Part shown: piece after piece, positions 9,858 to 17,738 of the stretch
How the letters are laid out: each line of letters opens with the position of its first letter
Position numbering within the stretch: position 1 is the stretch's first letter
Assembly (NCBI RefSeq): GCF_020991365.1
Contig: NZ_JAJLRA010000012.1
Location: forward strand, 115,263 to 179,262
DNA length: 64,000 nucleotides
Reading direction: 5' to 3'
Source: Streptacidiphilus sp. ASG 303
Lineage (GTDB): Bacteria; Actinomycetota; Actinomycetes; Streptomycetales; Streptomycetaceae
Program-made: the position numbers and the translations under genes
Notes under the pieces: model-generated
The model's database searches: none
What the model saw: only the letters and a program-made list of their open reading frames with translations
Told to the model about the DNA's origin: nothing

Positions 9858-9880
9858 GATGTAACAATAGACATTACATC
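9858..9880. promoter_or_regulatory. Rrf2-type operator 1 (palindrome)
   Basis: Inverted repeat GATGTAAC-N7-ATTACATC with 8-7-8 geometry. It lies between the divergent MFS and SDR genes, 157 bases upstream of the MFS start. The same geometry and arms recur upstream of the Rrf2 gene (12660-12682) and, less perfectly, at 10066-10088. Confidence 0.72.
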
Positions 9881-9954
9881 CACGGTCCGCAGCCGGGTTT
9901 CACGGCGGCGGGACGCCCTCCAGGACATGCGGTGCGCGCGCACCGGGCGTGCAC

Positions 9955-9983
9955 TTGACGGGGGAGGGTGGGCGCCGTATGTT
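9955..9983 (+). promoter_or_regulatory. Promoter for SDR copy 1
   Basis: A -35 TTGACG (9955-9960) and -10 TATGTT (9978-9983) are separated by exactly 17 bases, a good vegetative-type promoter. The predicted transcription start is near 9990, giving a leader of about 140 bases. Confidence 0.65.
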
Positions 9984-9987
9984 TTTT

Positions 9988-10000
9988 ATCGAACGCTACA
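9988..10000. promoter_or_regulatory. Candidate TetR operator at the SDR1 transcription start
   Basis: The 13-mer ATCGAACGCTACA sits at the predicted start of transcription. The identical 13-mer occurs at 34217-34229. Read on the other strand (TGTAGCGTTCGAT) it resembles the palindrome in the promoter of the TetR gene at 12900 (ATAGCGCTCACTAT). Assignment to a regulator is inference. Confidence 0.4.
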
Positions 10001-10065
10001 AAATATCTCCGCCTCCCGGCGAGCCCCGTACGCGGGCCCGGGAGAACGGGGCATGCGCGCCGGAA

Positions 10066-10088
10066 GATGTAACGAAAGTTGTTCCTTC
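10066..10088. promoter_or_regulatory. Rrf2-type operator 2 (imperfect)
   Basis: GATGTAAC-N7-GTTCCTTC keeps one perfect arm and 6 of 8 bases of the other, with the same 8-7-8 spacing as the sites at 9858 and 12660. It lies in the leader of the SDR gene, 45 bases before its ATG. Confidence 0.5.
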
Positions 10089-10132
10089 CGCCGGAGCGGC
10101 CATACACCTATCGCGACTTGGAGCACCACAGC

Positions 10133-10882
10133 ATGGGACAGCTTGACGGCAAGACGGCCATCGTCACCGGCGGTACCAGCGGCATCGGCCTGGCCGCCGC
10201 ACAGCGCTTCGCCGCCGAGGGCGCGCACGTGTTCATCACCGGCCGCCGCCAGGAGGCGCTGGACGCCGCCGTCGCGCAGATCGGTCCGCGCGCCACCGGC
10301 GTCCGCAGCGATGTGGCCGACCTGGCCGACCTCGACCGGCTCTACGAGGCCGTCGAGGGGCAGGGACGCCGCATCGACGTCCTGTACGCCAACGCGGGCG
10401 GCGGCGAGTTCTCCACCCTGGAGCAGGTCACCGAGAAGCACTTCGACGAGACCTTCGGCACCAACGTCCGCGGCATGCTCTTCACCGTCCAGAAGGCGCT
10501 GCCGCTGCTGAACGACGGCGCTTCGGTGATCCTCGCCGGGTCCACCGCCGCCACCTCGGGCGCCGAGGCCTTCGGCGTCTACGCCGCCTCCAAGGCCGCC
10601 ATCCGCTCCTTCTCCCGCACCTGGGCCAACGAGCTCAAGGGCCGCGGGATCCGCGTGAACACCCTCGTCCCCGGTCCCATCAACACCCCCGGCAACGCCG
10701 GCCTGGCCCCCAACGCCGAGGAGGCCGCCAAGCTGCACGCCTTCTTCGCCAGCCAGGTCCCGCTCGGCCGCATGGGCCGCCCCGAGGAGGCCGCCGCCGC
10801 GGCGCTCTTCCTGGCCTCCGACCAGAGCAGCTTCGTCACCGGCACCGAGCTCTTCGTCGACGGTGGCCTCAACCAGGTCTGA
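10133..10882 (+). CDS. Short-chain dehydrogenase/reductase, copy 1
   Basis: This 249-residue classical SDR shows the cofactor motif TGGTSGIG (residues 12-19), NAG (87-89), catalytic Ser137, Tyr150 and Lys154 (YAASK), and an Arg pair after beta-2 (TGRRQE) that favours NADP(H). The substrate is unknown. It ends FVDGGLNQV. Two close paralogues are at 25470 and 30240; this copy is the most divergent of the three (roughly 85% identical by eye). It has its own promoter (9955), an Rrf2-type site in the leader and strong terminator hairpins directly after the stop, so it is a single-gene unit. It is divergent from the MFS gene, suggesting coupled detoxification and export (inference). Confidence 0.93.
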   Translation: MGQLDGKTAIVTGGTSGIGLAAAQRFAAEGAHVFITGRRQEALDAAVAQIGPRATGVRSDVADLADLDRLYEAVEGQGRRIDVLYANAGGGEFSTLEQVTEKHFDETFGTNVRGMLFTVQKALPLLNDGASVILAGSTAATSGAEAFGVYAASKAAIRSFSRTWANELKGRGIRVNTLVPGPINTPGNAGLAPNAEEAAKLHAFFASQVPLGRMGRPEEAAAAALFLASDQSSFVTGTELFVDGGLNQV

Positions 10883-10911
10883 CGCGGCGGCGGGCCTCCC
10901 CGCCGTACGCA

Positions 10912-10937
10912 GGGCCCCCGCCCGGGAGCGGGGGCCC
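10912..10937 (+). terminator. Terminator hairpin 1 after SDR copy 1
   Basis: A 10-bp perfect stem, GGGCCCCCGC paired with GCGGGGGCCC across a 6-base loop, starts 30 bases after the SDR stop codon. It has no T tract, as is usual in Streptomyces. Confidence 0.6.
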
Positions 10938-10938
10938 C

Positions 10939-10981
10939 GGGGGCCGGCCGACGCAGACGTCGTCTGCGTCGGCCGGCCCCC
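10939..10981. terminator. Terminator hairpin 2, 21-bp perfect inverted repeat
   Basis: The arms 10939-10959 and 10961-10981 are perfect reverse complements over 21 bp around a single central T at 10960. It stands in tandem with the hairpin at 10912. In RNA the loop would open to at least three bases. Confidence 0.75.
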
Positions 10982-11061
10982 TCCTTCATCCCTGCCGCCG
11001 GCGTGAGGCCCGCGTGGCGGCAGGACCGAACAGCACGCCACACACAGACGGGACTTTCGCC

Positions 11062-11919
11062 ATGGACGTGGGACGGACGGGAATCTGGAGCATCGAACTG
11101 CGGACCGAGGCCCCTGGAGCGATCCAGGATGCCGCGGCCGAACTCGATGCCATGGGCTGGGGCGCCCTCTGGATCCCCGGTCTCGGGGGCGGCGACATCA
11201 TCGGCGACGCCGAACGGCTGCTGAGCGTCACCGGCGGCACCAAGGTCGCGGTCGGCGTGCTGAGCATCTGGCGCCACCGCGCTGCCGAGATGGCGGCGGG
11301 ACACGCGCGGCTGCGGGAGCGGTACGGCAGCCGGCTCATGCTCGGCCTCGGCGTCAGCGACCCGGCCGCCGCCCGTGAGGCGGGACGCGACTACCGCCCG
11401 CTGTCGGACATGGGCGGCTACCTGGACGAACTCGACGCGGCCCCGGCCCCCGTGCCGTCGGACGAGCGCCTCATGGCCGCGCTCGGGCCCAGGATGGTCC
11501 AGCTCGCGGCGCGTCGCACGGCGGGTGTGCACCCCTTCCTCGTCACCCCCGAGTACTCCGCGGCGACCCGCGAACTGCTCGGCGAGGGGCCGCTCCTGGC
11601 CCCGTACCAGGCGGTGGTGCTCGACCCGGACCCCATCACGGCCCGCGCCGCCGCCCGCGACTTCCTGGGCATGTTCCTGTCCATGGGCCACTACGCCCGC
11701 AACCTCCTGCGCCAGGGCTTCACCGAGGAGGACCTGGCGGACGGCGGCAGCGACCCGCTCATCGACAGCGTCGTGGCCTGGGGCGACGTCGAGGCCGTCG
11801 GCAACCGCGTCCGTGCCCACCACCAGGCCGGGGCCGACCACGTCTGCCTGCACGTCCTCGGCGGGGACTCCGGCATGCCGCTGCCCCAGTGGCGGGAACT
11901 GGCGGCTCTCGCCCGCTGA
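11062..11919 (+). CDS. LLM-class (F420-dependent type) oxidoreductase
   Basis: This 285-residue protein has the shortened luciferase-like barrel of the TIGR03620-type F420 oxidoreductases: MDVGRTGIWSIELR, GALWIPGLGGGD, KVAVGVLSIWRH, MLGLGVSD and the C-terminal AGADHVCLHVLGGDSGMPLPQWRELAALA. Use of F420 rather than FMN is inferred from family and host. ATG 11062 was chosen because it opens the conserved strand; the frame is open upstream, but nothing there is conserved. It follows the SDR terminator and precedes a convergent Rrf2 regulator, so it is probably transcribed alone. The substrate is unknown. Confidence 0.88.
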   Translation: MDVGRTGIWSIELRTEAPGAIQDAAAELDAMGWGALWIPGLGGGDIIGDAERLLSVTGGTKVAVGVLSIWRHRAAEMAAGHARLRERYGSRLMLGLGVSDPAAAREAGRDYRPLSDMGGYLDELDAAPAPVPSDERLMAALGPRMVQLAARRTAGVHPFLVTPEYSAATRELLGEGPLLAPYQAVVLDPDPITARAAARDFLGMFLSMGHYARNLLRQGFTEEDLADGGSDPLIDSVVAWGDVEAVGNRVRAHHQAGADHVCLHVLGGDSGMPLPQWRELAALAR

Positions 11920-12155
11920 GAGGCCGGCTCCGCCGGGAGTCCGAGCGGCCGGCCGCGCCGCCGGGCCTCCCGCCGGGCGTCGGGTGCCGCCGCCGGTGGT
12001 CCCGGACTCCGCGAGACCCGGACTCCGCGAGACCCGGCCGCCGCACCCGGCCGGGGCCGCCGGGCCCGGCGGCGGAGGCCGGTCCGACGCCGGGCCGGAC
12101 GCCCCCGGGAGGCGGCGGTCGTCCGTGTCGGCCCGGGCCGTCCGGCGCGGGGCGC

Positions 12156-12587
12156 CTACCGCTGCTGGGCGAGGACGTTCCGCAGCACCTCGGCGACCGT
12201 GGTGTGCGAGAGCTCCTCCTCCATCTGCTCCTCCAGGCCGCTGTAGACGCGCTGCAGGGCGGGCTGTATGCCGAAGCCGATCGGACAGCCGGTGTTCGGC
12301 GGCGTGTAGTGCATCCCGAACAGGCCTCCGCCCCCCACGGCCCGGTACACCTCGCGCAGGGTGATCTCCTCGGGCTCCCGTGCCAGGGTCCAGCCGGCGC
12401 CCGCCCCCCGCTTGGACTGCACCAGTCCGGCCTTGCGGAGGTCGCCGAGGCACCGGCGGATCACCACGGGGTTGGTGTTGACGCTCACCGCGATACGCTC
12501 CGAGGTGGCGACTTCGTTGTCGTGCCGGTCCAGGGACATCCAGGTCAGCACATGGACGGCAATCGTCATTCTGCTGTTCGCGCCCAC
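12156..12587 (-). CDS. Rrf2-family transcriptional regulator (YwnA/HypR-like)
   Basis: This 143-residue regulator has the Rrf2 winged helix with the signature SVNTNPVVIRRCLGDLRKAGLVQSKRG. It keeps only two cysteines, in RRCLGDL and in NTGCPIG, the arrangement of YwnA/HypR-like redox-sensing members rather than the three-cysteine Fe-S type. The start was set at GTG 12587, where AGGAGG lies 6 bases upstream; the frame is open to 12674 but the extra residues are not conserved. A 23-bp palindrome lies 73 bases upstream (12660-12682) and recurs at 9858 and 10066, so autoregulation and control of the MFS/SDR pair are likely (inference). Thiol sensing is a family-based guess. Confidence 0.88.
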   Translation of the reverse strand: MGANSRMTIAVHVLTWMSLDRHDNEVATSERIAVSVNTNPVVIRRCLGDLRKAGLVQSKRGAGAGWTLAREPEEITLREVYRAVGGGGLFGMHYTPPNTGCPIGFGIQPALQRVYSGLEEQMEEELSHTTVAEVLRNVLAQQR

Positions 12588-12659
12588 CTGGAACCTCCTC
12601 GTCCGGCCGGCGGGGCCGCCGTGGCGGACCGGCCTCCGACCCGTCTGCGTCTCGGAGCA

Positions 12660-12682
12660 ATCGTAACGTTTCATGTTACATC
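12660..12682. promoter_or_regulatory. Rrf2-type operator 3, upstream of the regulator gene
   Basis: ATCGTAAC-N7-GTTACATC, the same 8-7-8 palindrome as at 9858. It lies upstream of the chosen start of the Rrf2 gene and overlaps an unused upstream ATG, which supports the shorter protein. Confidence 0.7.
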
Positions 12683-12855
12683 GCGGAACGCTCCCGACGC
12701 CACCGGGCCCCCGGGCCCTTCGCGCGCCGGTGTGCCGTGCCCCGGGCCGGCACGGCCGGCGGCCGTGCCGGCACTCCCGGCACCGGCTCCGGGAGGCCGC
12801 CCCACGGCCGCGCTGCGGGCTCCTCGCCCTCGGGGGTCCTGTCGTGCCGACGCAA

Positions 12856-12873
12856 TATTATAGTGAGCGCTAT
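12856..12873. promoter_or_regulatory. Candidate TetR operator and -10 region
   Basis: An AT-rich patch (TATTAT, TATAGT) overlaps the near-palindrome ATAGTGAGCGCTAT (12860-12873), 27 bases before the TetR start at 12900. It is a plausible autoregulatory site; the -35 box is not clear. Confidence 0.45.
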
Positions 12874-12899
12874 GCGGGGAACGGATGGAGGGGAGCGCC

Positions 12900-13493
12900 A
12901 TGGCGGGAGGACGGCCGCGCGCCTTCGACGTCGACGAGGCGCTGGACCGTGCGCTGGAGGTCTTCTGGCGCCACGGTTACGAGGGCGCCGGGATCTCGCA
13001 GCTCACCAGCGCCATGGGCATCAACCCGCCCAGCCTCTACAACGCCTTCGGGAACAAGCAGGAACTGTTCCGGCGGGTCCTCGACCGCTACGCCGACGGC
13101 CCTGCGGGCTACATGCGGGAGGCCTTCGACGAGCCCACCGCCCGCCGGGTCGTCGAGCGGCTGCTGCACAGCGCCGCGGACGCCACCACGCGCCCGGACC
13201 ACCCCCGGGGGTGTCTGACCCTGCAGGGCGGACTCGCCGCCTCCCCCGGTGCCGAGAAGGCGGTGGACGAGCTCGCCGGACGCCGGGCCGCCGGCGAGGT
13301 GGCGCTGCGCATGCGGATGGAAAGGGCCAGGGACGAGGGGGAGCTCCCCGCCGGCACGGACCCCGCCGATCTCGCCCGCTACTTCGCCACCGTGCTGCAG
13401 GGCCTGGCCATCCAGGCCGTGGGCGGTGCGAGCGCCGACGAACTGCACCGGGTCGTCGACCTCGCGATGCGCGCCTGGCCGGCCGGCGGCTGA
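12900..13493 (+). CDS. TetR/AcrR-family regulator
   Basis: This 197-residue repressor has an N-terminal helix-turn-helix (ALEVFWRHGYEGAGISQLTSAMGINPPSLYNAFGNKQELF in the usual layout, residues 18-57) followed by a variable ligand-binding domain with one cysteine (RGCLTLQGGLA, as in the YcdC-like C-terminal family). ATG 12900 was chosen for its GGAGGGG; the ATG at 12885 encodes that Shine-Dalgarno. A palindrome overlaps the promoter. It is divergent from the Rrf2 gene. The ligand is unknown; targets may include the SDR promoter at 9955, which carries a similar sequence (inference). Confidence 0.9.
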   Translation: MAGGRPRAFDVDEALDRALEVFWRHGYEGAGISQLTSAMGINPPSLYNAFGNKQELFRRVLDRYADGPAGYMREAFDEPTARRVVERLLHSAADATTRPDHPRGCLTLQGGLAASPGAEKAVDELAGRRAAGEVALRMRMERARDEGELPAGTDPADLARYFATVLQGLAIQAVGGASADELHRVVDLAMRAWPAGG

Positions 13494-13787
13494 CCTCCGG
13501 TCCTGACGACCGGCCCCGGCCGCCTGCCCGGCCGCCCTGCCCCGCCCGGCGCACCGTCCCGGCCCGGGTGCGGCCACGGGCCGCCCCGGCGGGGCGCGGG
13601 GGAGCGGCTGCGGCGGATCCGGCAGCGGGTCGGCCGGCGTCGGCCGCCGGGGTCCGTCGCGGCACAGTCCCGTTCCGGGTGGGAGGATGGAGGCGGCCCC
13701 CGGGGCGGCCGTCCGAGGACGGGGTGCGGGAGGGGGCGCCGCAGTGCCCGGCGCAGCCCGATCCGCGCGACCGTCGGAGGCCCTTCC
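13494..13787. other. Intergenic region, no gene recognised
   Basis: About 290 bases of extremely GC-rich DNA between the TetR gene and the PPOX unit. Only shadow frames are open and I see no convincing promoter. Confidence 0.35.
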
Positions 13788-13847
13788 ATGACCAGCCCCA
13801 CCGATGTCCGGGAGCGTGCCGGAACCGTCCGCGGGCGGCTGCCGTGA
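13788..13847 (+). CDS. Possible 19-residue coupled leader peptide
   Basis: A short frame, MTSPTDVRERAGTVRGRLP, starts at ATG 13788 after GGAGG and ends in a TGA that overlaps the GTG start of the PPOX gene (GTGA). This is the geometry of translational coupling. It could be a leader peptide or the stub of a longer upstream gene. No known family; it may be chance. Confidence 0.3.
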   Translation: MTSPTDVRERAGTVRGRLP

Positions 13848-14782
13848 CGGACGGCCTGCCCCCTCCTGCGGCGGGCTACCACGGCGGTGAGCTCTCCGCC
13901 CAGGAGCGTGCGGGGTTCCGGCCGTCCGCCGCGCGCATGCTCCCCATGGTCGCCCCCGCCCTCCCGCGCGGGGCCGTCGGCTTCCTGGCGGCGCAGCGCG
14001 TGCTGTTCGTCGGGGCGGCCGACACCGAGGGGCGGGTGTGGGCCTCCGTCCTCCACGGGGATCCGGGGTTCCTGCGCGTCCGCGACCCGGGCACGCTGGA
14101 GATCGCGGCCCTCCCCGCCGCCGTCGACCCCCTCGCCGTCACGCTGCGGTCCCCCGCCCGCACGGGCACCCTGGCGATCGACTTCCGGGCCCGGCGCCGC
14201 TTCCGCATGAACGGCCGCACGGCACCCGCGGGCCACGGCCTGCTGCTCGCCGTCGACCAGGCGTACGGGAACTGCCCGCGGTACATCCAGAGCAGGACGC
14301 CGGGGGAGGCCCCGCCGGGCGCGCCGGCGCGCCTGCTCTCCGCGGGCGACGCCCTCGACGAGGGGCAGCGGAGGCTGGTCGCGACCGCGGACACCTTCCT
14401 CGTCGCCTCGGTCTCCGCCGACGGCGACGCCGACGTCTCGCACCGGGGCGGCAACCCGGGGTTCGTCCGGGTGGAGGCGCCGGACCGGCTCAGCTGGCCG
14501 GACTACGACGGCAACACCATGCTGATGACCCTCGGCAACCTCACGGCGCATCCGGCGGCGGGGCTCCTCTTCGTCGACTGGCGGTCCGGGACCGCACTGC
14601 ACCTCACCGGGACGGCGACCGTCGACTGGGACCCCGAGGCGGCGGCGGGAGTCCCGGGGGCGCAGCGGATCGTCCGTTTCGCGATCGCCCGGGTGGTGCA
14701 GGTCGACCACCCGGAGGCCCCGTCGTGGTCGCCTCCGCACTTCTCCCGTTTCAACCCGCCCGTGGCGGACCGTGCCGGGTGA
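13844..14782 (+). CDS. Pyridoxamine 5'-phosphate oxidase (PPOX)-fold flavoprotein
   Basis: This 312-residue protein belongs to the two-barrel pyridoxamine-phosphate-oxidase-related family (split beta-barrel, usually binding FMN or F420). Typical stretches are GFLAAQRVLFVGAADTEGRVW, GDPGFLRV, DTFLVASVSADGDADVSHRGGNPGFV, LSWPDYDGNTMLMTLGNL and TATVDWDP. The N-terminal half is a degenerate repeat of the second half. GTG 13844 was chosen because the family start motif (YHGGELSAQERAG) follows closely. The enzyme's reaction is not known for this subfamily; some members are fused to ferredoxin reductase domains, and this one is not. Confidence 0.85.
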   Translation: MTDGLPPPAAGYHGGELSAQERAGFRPSAARMLPMVAPALPRGAVGFLAAQRVLFVGAADTEGRVWASVLHGDPGFLRVRDPGTLEIAALPAAVDPLAVTLRSPARTGTLAIDFRARRRFRMNGRTAPAGHGLLLAVDQAYGNCPRYIQSRTPGEAPPGAPARLLSAGDALDEGQRRLVATADTFLVASVSADGDADVSHRGGNPGFVRVEAPDRLSWPDYDGNTMLMTLGNLTAHPAAGLLFVDWRSGTALHLTGTATVDWDPEAAAGVPGAQRIVRFAIARVVQVDHPEAPSWSPPHFSRFNPPVADRAG

Positions 14783-15024
14783 CCCCGGCACGGTCCGCCC
14801 GCGACCGCCCTCCCGGGGAGGCGGGCGGCCCGACTTGCGGCATGCGGTCCGGGAGCCGATCGTGGGAACCACCGCGTCCCCGCCCCCCCGACGGCGTGCC
14901 GCCGACGCGGTCCACCGTCAGGGCCGAGGGCCCTCCACCGAGCCGCAGCCGGCGGGACGACGACGCCGGGGCCCGAACGGCCACCGGCCGGGCCGTCCGC
15001 CTCCGCCCCACCGAGCGAGGGACC

Positions 15025-15894
15025 ATGAGCCACCTCACCACCCGTTACAGGACAGCCGTCGTCGACGGCCTCGAGGTCTTCTACCGCGAGGCGGGCGACC
15101 CCGCGAACCCCACCCTCCTGCTGCTGCACGGGTTCCCCTCCAGCTCCCACATGTTCCGCAACCTGATCACCGCCCTGGCCGATCGCCACCACCTGGTCGC
15201 CCCCGACCACATCGGCTTCGGGCAGTCCGCGATGCCCCCGGTCTCGGAGTTCGCGTACAGCTTCGACAACCTGACCAGGATCACCGAGGGACTCGTCGAG
15301 CAGCTCGGACTCGAGCGGTTCGCCCTCTACATCCACGACTACGGAGCCCCGATCGGCCTGCGGATCGCCTCCCGCAACCCCGAACGCGTGACGGCGCTCG
15401 TCACCCAGAGCGGCAACGCCTACGTCGAGGGCTTCACGCCCTTCTGGGACGTGCTGTTCGCCCACGCGAAGGACCGCGCGGCCAACGAGGCGGAGGTCCG
15501 GAAGCTCTTCACGCTCGAGGCGACGAAGTGGCAGTACACCCACGGCGTGCCCGCGGACCGCCTGGAGCTGATCGCCCCGGAGGCGTGGCTGCTGGACCAG
15601 GCGGGACTCGACCGCCCCGGCAACGACGCCGTCCAACTGCAGCTCTTCTGGGACTACCAGTTCAACCTGGACGGCTACCCCGCCTTCCAGGAGTACTTCA
15701 GGACCCACCGGCCGCCGCTGCTCGTCACCTGGGGCAGGAACGACGAGATCTTCGGCGCCGCCGGGGCCGAGGCGTACCGGCGGGACCTGCCCGACGGCGA
15801 GTTCCACCTGCTCGACGCCGGGCACTTCGCCCTGGAGACGCACCTCGAGGAGATCAGCCAGTACATCCGTGCGTTCATGGAGCGCCTCCCGTAG
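15025..15894 (+). CDS. Alpha/beta hydrolase with Asp nucleophile (haloalkane dehalogenase/epoxide hydrolase-like)
   Basis: This 289-residue cytoplasmic hydrolase has the oxyanion motif LLHGFPSSSHMF, the nucleophile elbow YIHDYGAPIG (Asp where serine esterases have Ser), the late acid region LLVTWGRNDEIF and the catalytic His in LDAGHFALETH. An Asp nucleophile points to C-halogen or epoxide hydrolysis rather than ester cleavage (family knowledge). ATG 15025 follows GAGGGACC. It ends in a strong hairpin (15909-15952), so it is not co-transcribed with the flavoprotein that follows. The substrate is unknown. Confidence 0.9.
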   Translation: MSHLTTRYRTAVVDGLEVFYREAGDPANPTLLLLHGFPSSSHMFRNLITALADRHHLVAPDHIGFGQSAMPPVSEFAYSFDNLTRITEGLVEQLGLERFALYIHDYGAPIGLRIASRNPERVTALVTQSGNAYVEGFTPFWDVLFAHAKDRAANEAEVRKLFTLEATKWQYTHGVPADRLELIAPEAWLLDQAGLDRPGNDAVQLQLFWDYQFNLDGYPAFQEYFRTHRPPLLVTWGRNDEIFGAAGAEAYRRDLPDGEFHLLDAGHFALETHLEEISQYIRAFMERLP

Positions 15895-15908
15895 GAGGGG
15901 GACCCCCT

Positions 15909-15952
15909 GGGCCGGCACCGCCCCGGACGCGCTCCGCCCCCGGTGCCGGCCC
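15909..15952 (+). terminator. Terminator hairpin after the hydrolase
   Basis: A perfect 12-bp stem, GGGCCGGCACCG (15909-15920) paired with CGGTGCCGGCCC (15941-15952), closes a 20-base loop just after the stop codon. Confidence 0.6.
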
Positions 15953-15986
15953 CCGCACACCGTCACGGAAGGCGAGGTGGCGTCGC

Positions 15987-17477
15987 ATGGCGTCGGTGGA
16001 CCCCGAACGTTCGGAGTGGGACGTCGTCGTCCTGGGCGGCGGTGCCGCGGGGGAGAACGCGGCCCAGTACGCGACGCAGTGGTCCGGCATGGACGCGGTG
16101 ATCGTCGAGGACGCGCTGCTCGGCGGCGAGTGCTCCTACTGGGCGTGCATGCCCAGCAAGGGGCTGCTGCGCCCGGTGGAGGTGCTGGAGTCTGCCCGCC
16201 ACGTGCCGGGGGTCTCCTCGCTGGTCGCGGGCGCCCGCCTCGACGTGCCGGCCGTGCTGGCCCGGCGCGACGCCATCGTGAACGGCCTGTCGGACGCCTC
16301 GCAGGTGCAGTGGGCCCTCGGCGCCGGCATCGACGTGGTCCGCGGGTACGGACGGCTGACCGGTGAGCGCACGGTGTCCGTGACCACCCGGACGGGAGGG
16401 ACCCGCACCCTGACCGCCCGCCGTGCGGTGGTGGTCGCCAACGGCTCCGCACCCGCGGTCCCGAACGTCGTGGGCCTGTCCGAGGCGCGGCCGTGGACGT
16501 CGGCCGACGCCACCACCATGCGCGAGGTGCCGGAACGCCTCCTCGTCCTGGGAGGCGGGGTCGTGGCCTGCGAGGCGGCGACCTGGATGCGCGGCCTCGG
16601 GGCCGAGGTCACGCTGCTGTACCGCGCGCGGCTGCTGTCGAAGAACGAGCCCTTCGCCGGGCGTCTCGTCGCCGACGGCCTGCGGGCCGCCGGGGTGCGG
16701 CTGCTCCCCGGCTGCATCCCGGTCCGGGTCGACCGCGCCGACGCCCGGGACACCGGTGTGGGCGCCCTCCACGGGGGCGAGGTCACCGTCACGCTCGACG
16801 ACGGCACCGTGCTGCGGGCCGACGAGATCCTCGTCGCCACCGGCAGGCGGCCCCTCACGGGCGACCTCGGGCTGTCCTCGGTTGGACTCCCGGACGGCGG
16901 CTGGTTGGAGGTCGACGACCACCAGACCGTCACCGCGGTCCCGGGGGAGTGGCTCTACGCCGTCGGGGACGCCTGCGGCCGCTCCCTGCTGACGCACATG
17001 GGCAAGTACCAGGCGCGGGTGGCGGGCGAGGTGATCGCCGCGCGGGCCGCGGGCCTGCAGCCCCCCGACGACCGCACGGGCCCGTTCAGCTCGTACGAGG
17101 GGCACCGCGCCGTGCCGCAGGTGGTCTTCACCGTCCCCGAGGTCGGGTCGGTCGGCATGACCGAGCACGAGGCGGCCGCCGCCGGACTCGACGTCGAGAC
17201 CGTCGAGTACGACATGGCTGCCCTCGCCGGCACCTTCGTCATGCGCGAGGACTACCGGGGCCGCGCCAAGCTGGTCGTCGACGCGGCCTCGGACGTCCTG
17301 CTGGGGGCCACCTTCGCCGGTTCGGGCGTCTCGGAGCTCGTGCACTCGGCGACGACGGCCGTCGTGGCGCGCATGACCACGGCGCAGCTGTGGCACGCCG
17401 TCCCCGGCTACCCGACCGCCAGCGAGGTCTGGCTCCGCCTCCTGGAGGGGCTCTCCGCCCGGCGCCACACGCGCTGA
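15987..17477 (+). CDS. FAD-dependent pyridine nucleotide-disulfide oxidoreductase
   Basis: This 496-residue class I flavoprotein disulfide reductase is in the group of dihydrolipoamide dehydrogenase, mercuric reductase and glutathione reductase. It shows the FAD motif VVLGGGAAGENAA (about residues 13-25), the redox-active disulfide LLGGECSYWACMPSKG, the NAD(P) motif LLVLGGGVVACEAA, the second FAD motif LYAVGDACG and a C-terminal dimerisation domain with the catalytic HAVPGYPTASEVWLRL in place of the usual HxHPT. The disulfide loop C-SYWA-C keeps the CxxxxC spacing but not the common VNVG, so it is probably not a housekeeping Lpd. Start ATG 15987 follows GGAAGG. Confidence 0.9.
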   Translation: MASVDPERSEWDVVVLGGGAAGENAAQYATQWSGMDAVIVEDALLGGECSYWACMPSKGLLRPVEVLESARHVPGVSSLVAGARLDVPAVLARRDAIVNGLSDASQVQWALGAGIDVVRGYGRLTGERTVSVTTRTGGTRTLTARRAVVVANGSAPAVPNVVGLSEARPWTSADATTMREVPERLLVLGGGVVACEAATWMRGLGAEVTLLYRARLLSKNEPFAGRLVADGLRAAGVRLLPGCIPVRVDRADARDTGVGALHGGEVTVTLDDGTVLRADEILVATGRRPLTGDLGLSSVGLPDGGWLEVDDHQTVTAVPGEWLYAVGDACGRSLLTHMGKYQARVAGEVIAARAAGLQPPDDRTGPFSSYEGHRAVPQVVFTVPEVGSVGMTEHEAAAAGLDVETVEYDMAALAGTFVMREDYRGRAKLVVDAASDVLLGATFAGSGVSELVHSATTAVVARMTTAQLWHAVPGYPTASEVWLRLLEGLSARRHTR

Positions 17478-17738
17478 CGGCGGGCCGGGGCCCGCCGGAC
17501 CCGGATGCGGGCCGTGCCGGACCGGCCCGCCCCGCCGCCGTGCGGGGACAGGGGCACCGACCGGGCGCTGATCCGTTGGGGTGCTGTCCGCAGGCGGCGC
17601 CCCCGCCTTCGGCCGCGGGACCGCCGCGGCGGGCTAGCGTGACGGCGCCGCGGGCGCACCGGCCGTCCGACGCGCTGCGCCGCGGGGGCGCGGGCGCCCC
17701 GGCGGACCCCAGCGAGCAAGCAGCAAGGAAGGCCTCAC

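Noticed and set aside
12004..12036. The duplicated string GACTCCGCGAGACCCG
   Set aside because: It is a chance-like direct repeat in a short non-coding gap with no associated hairpin or element.
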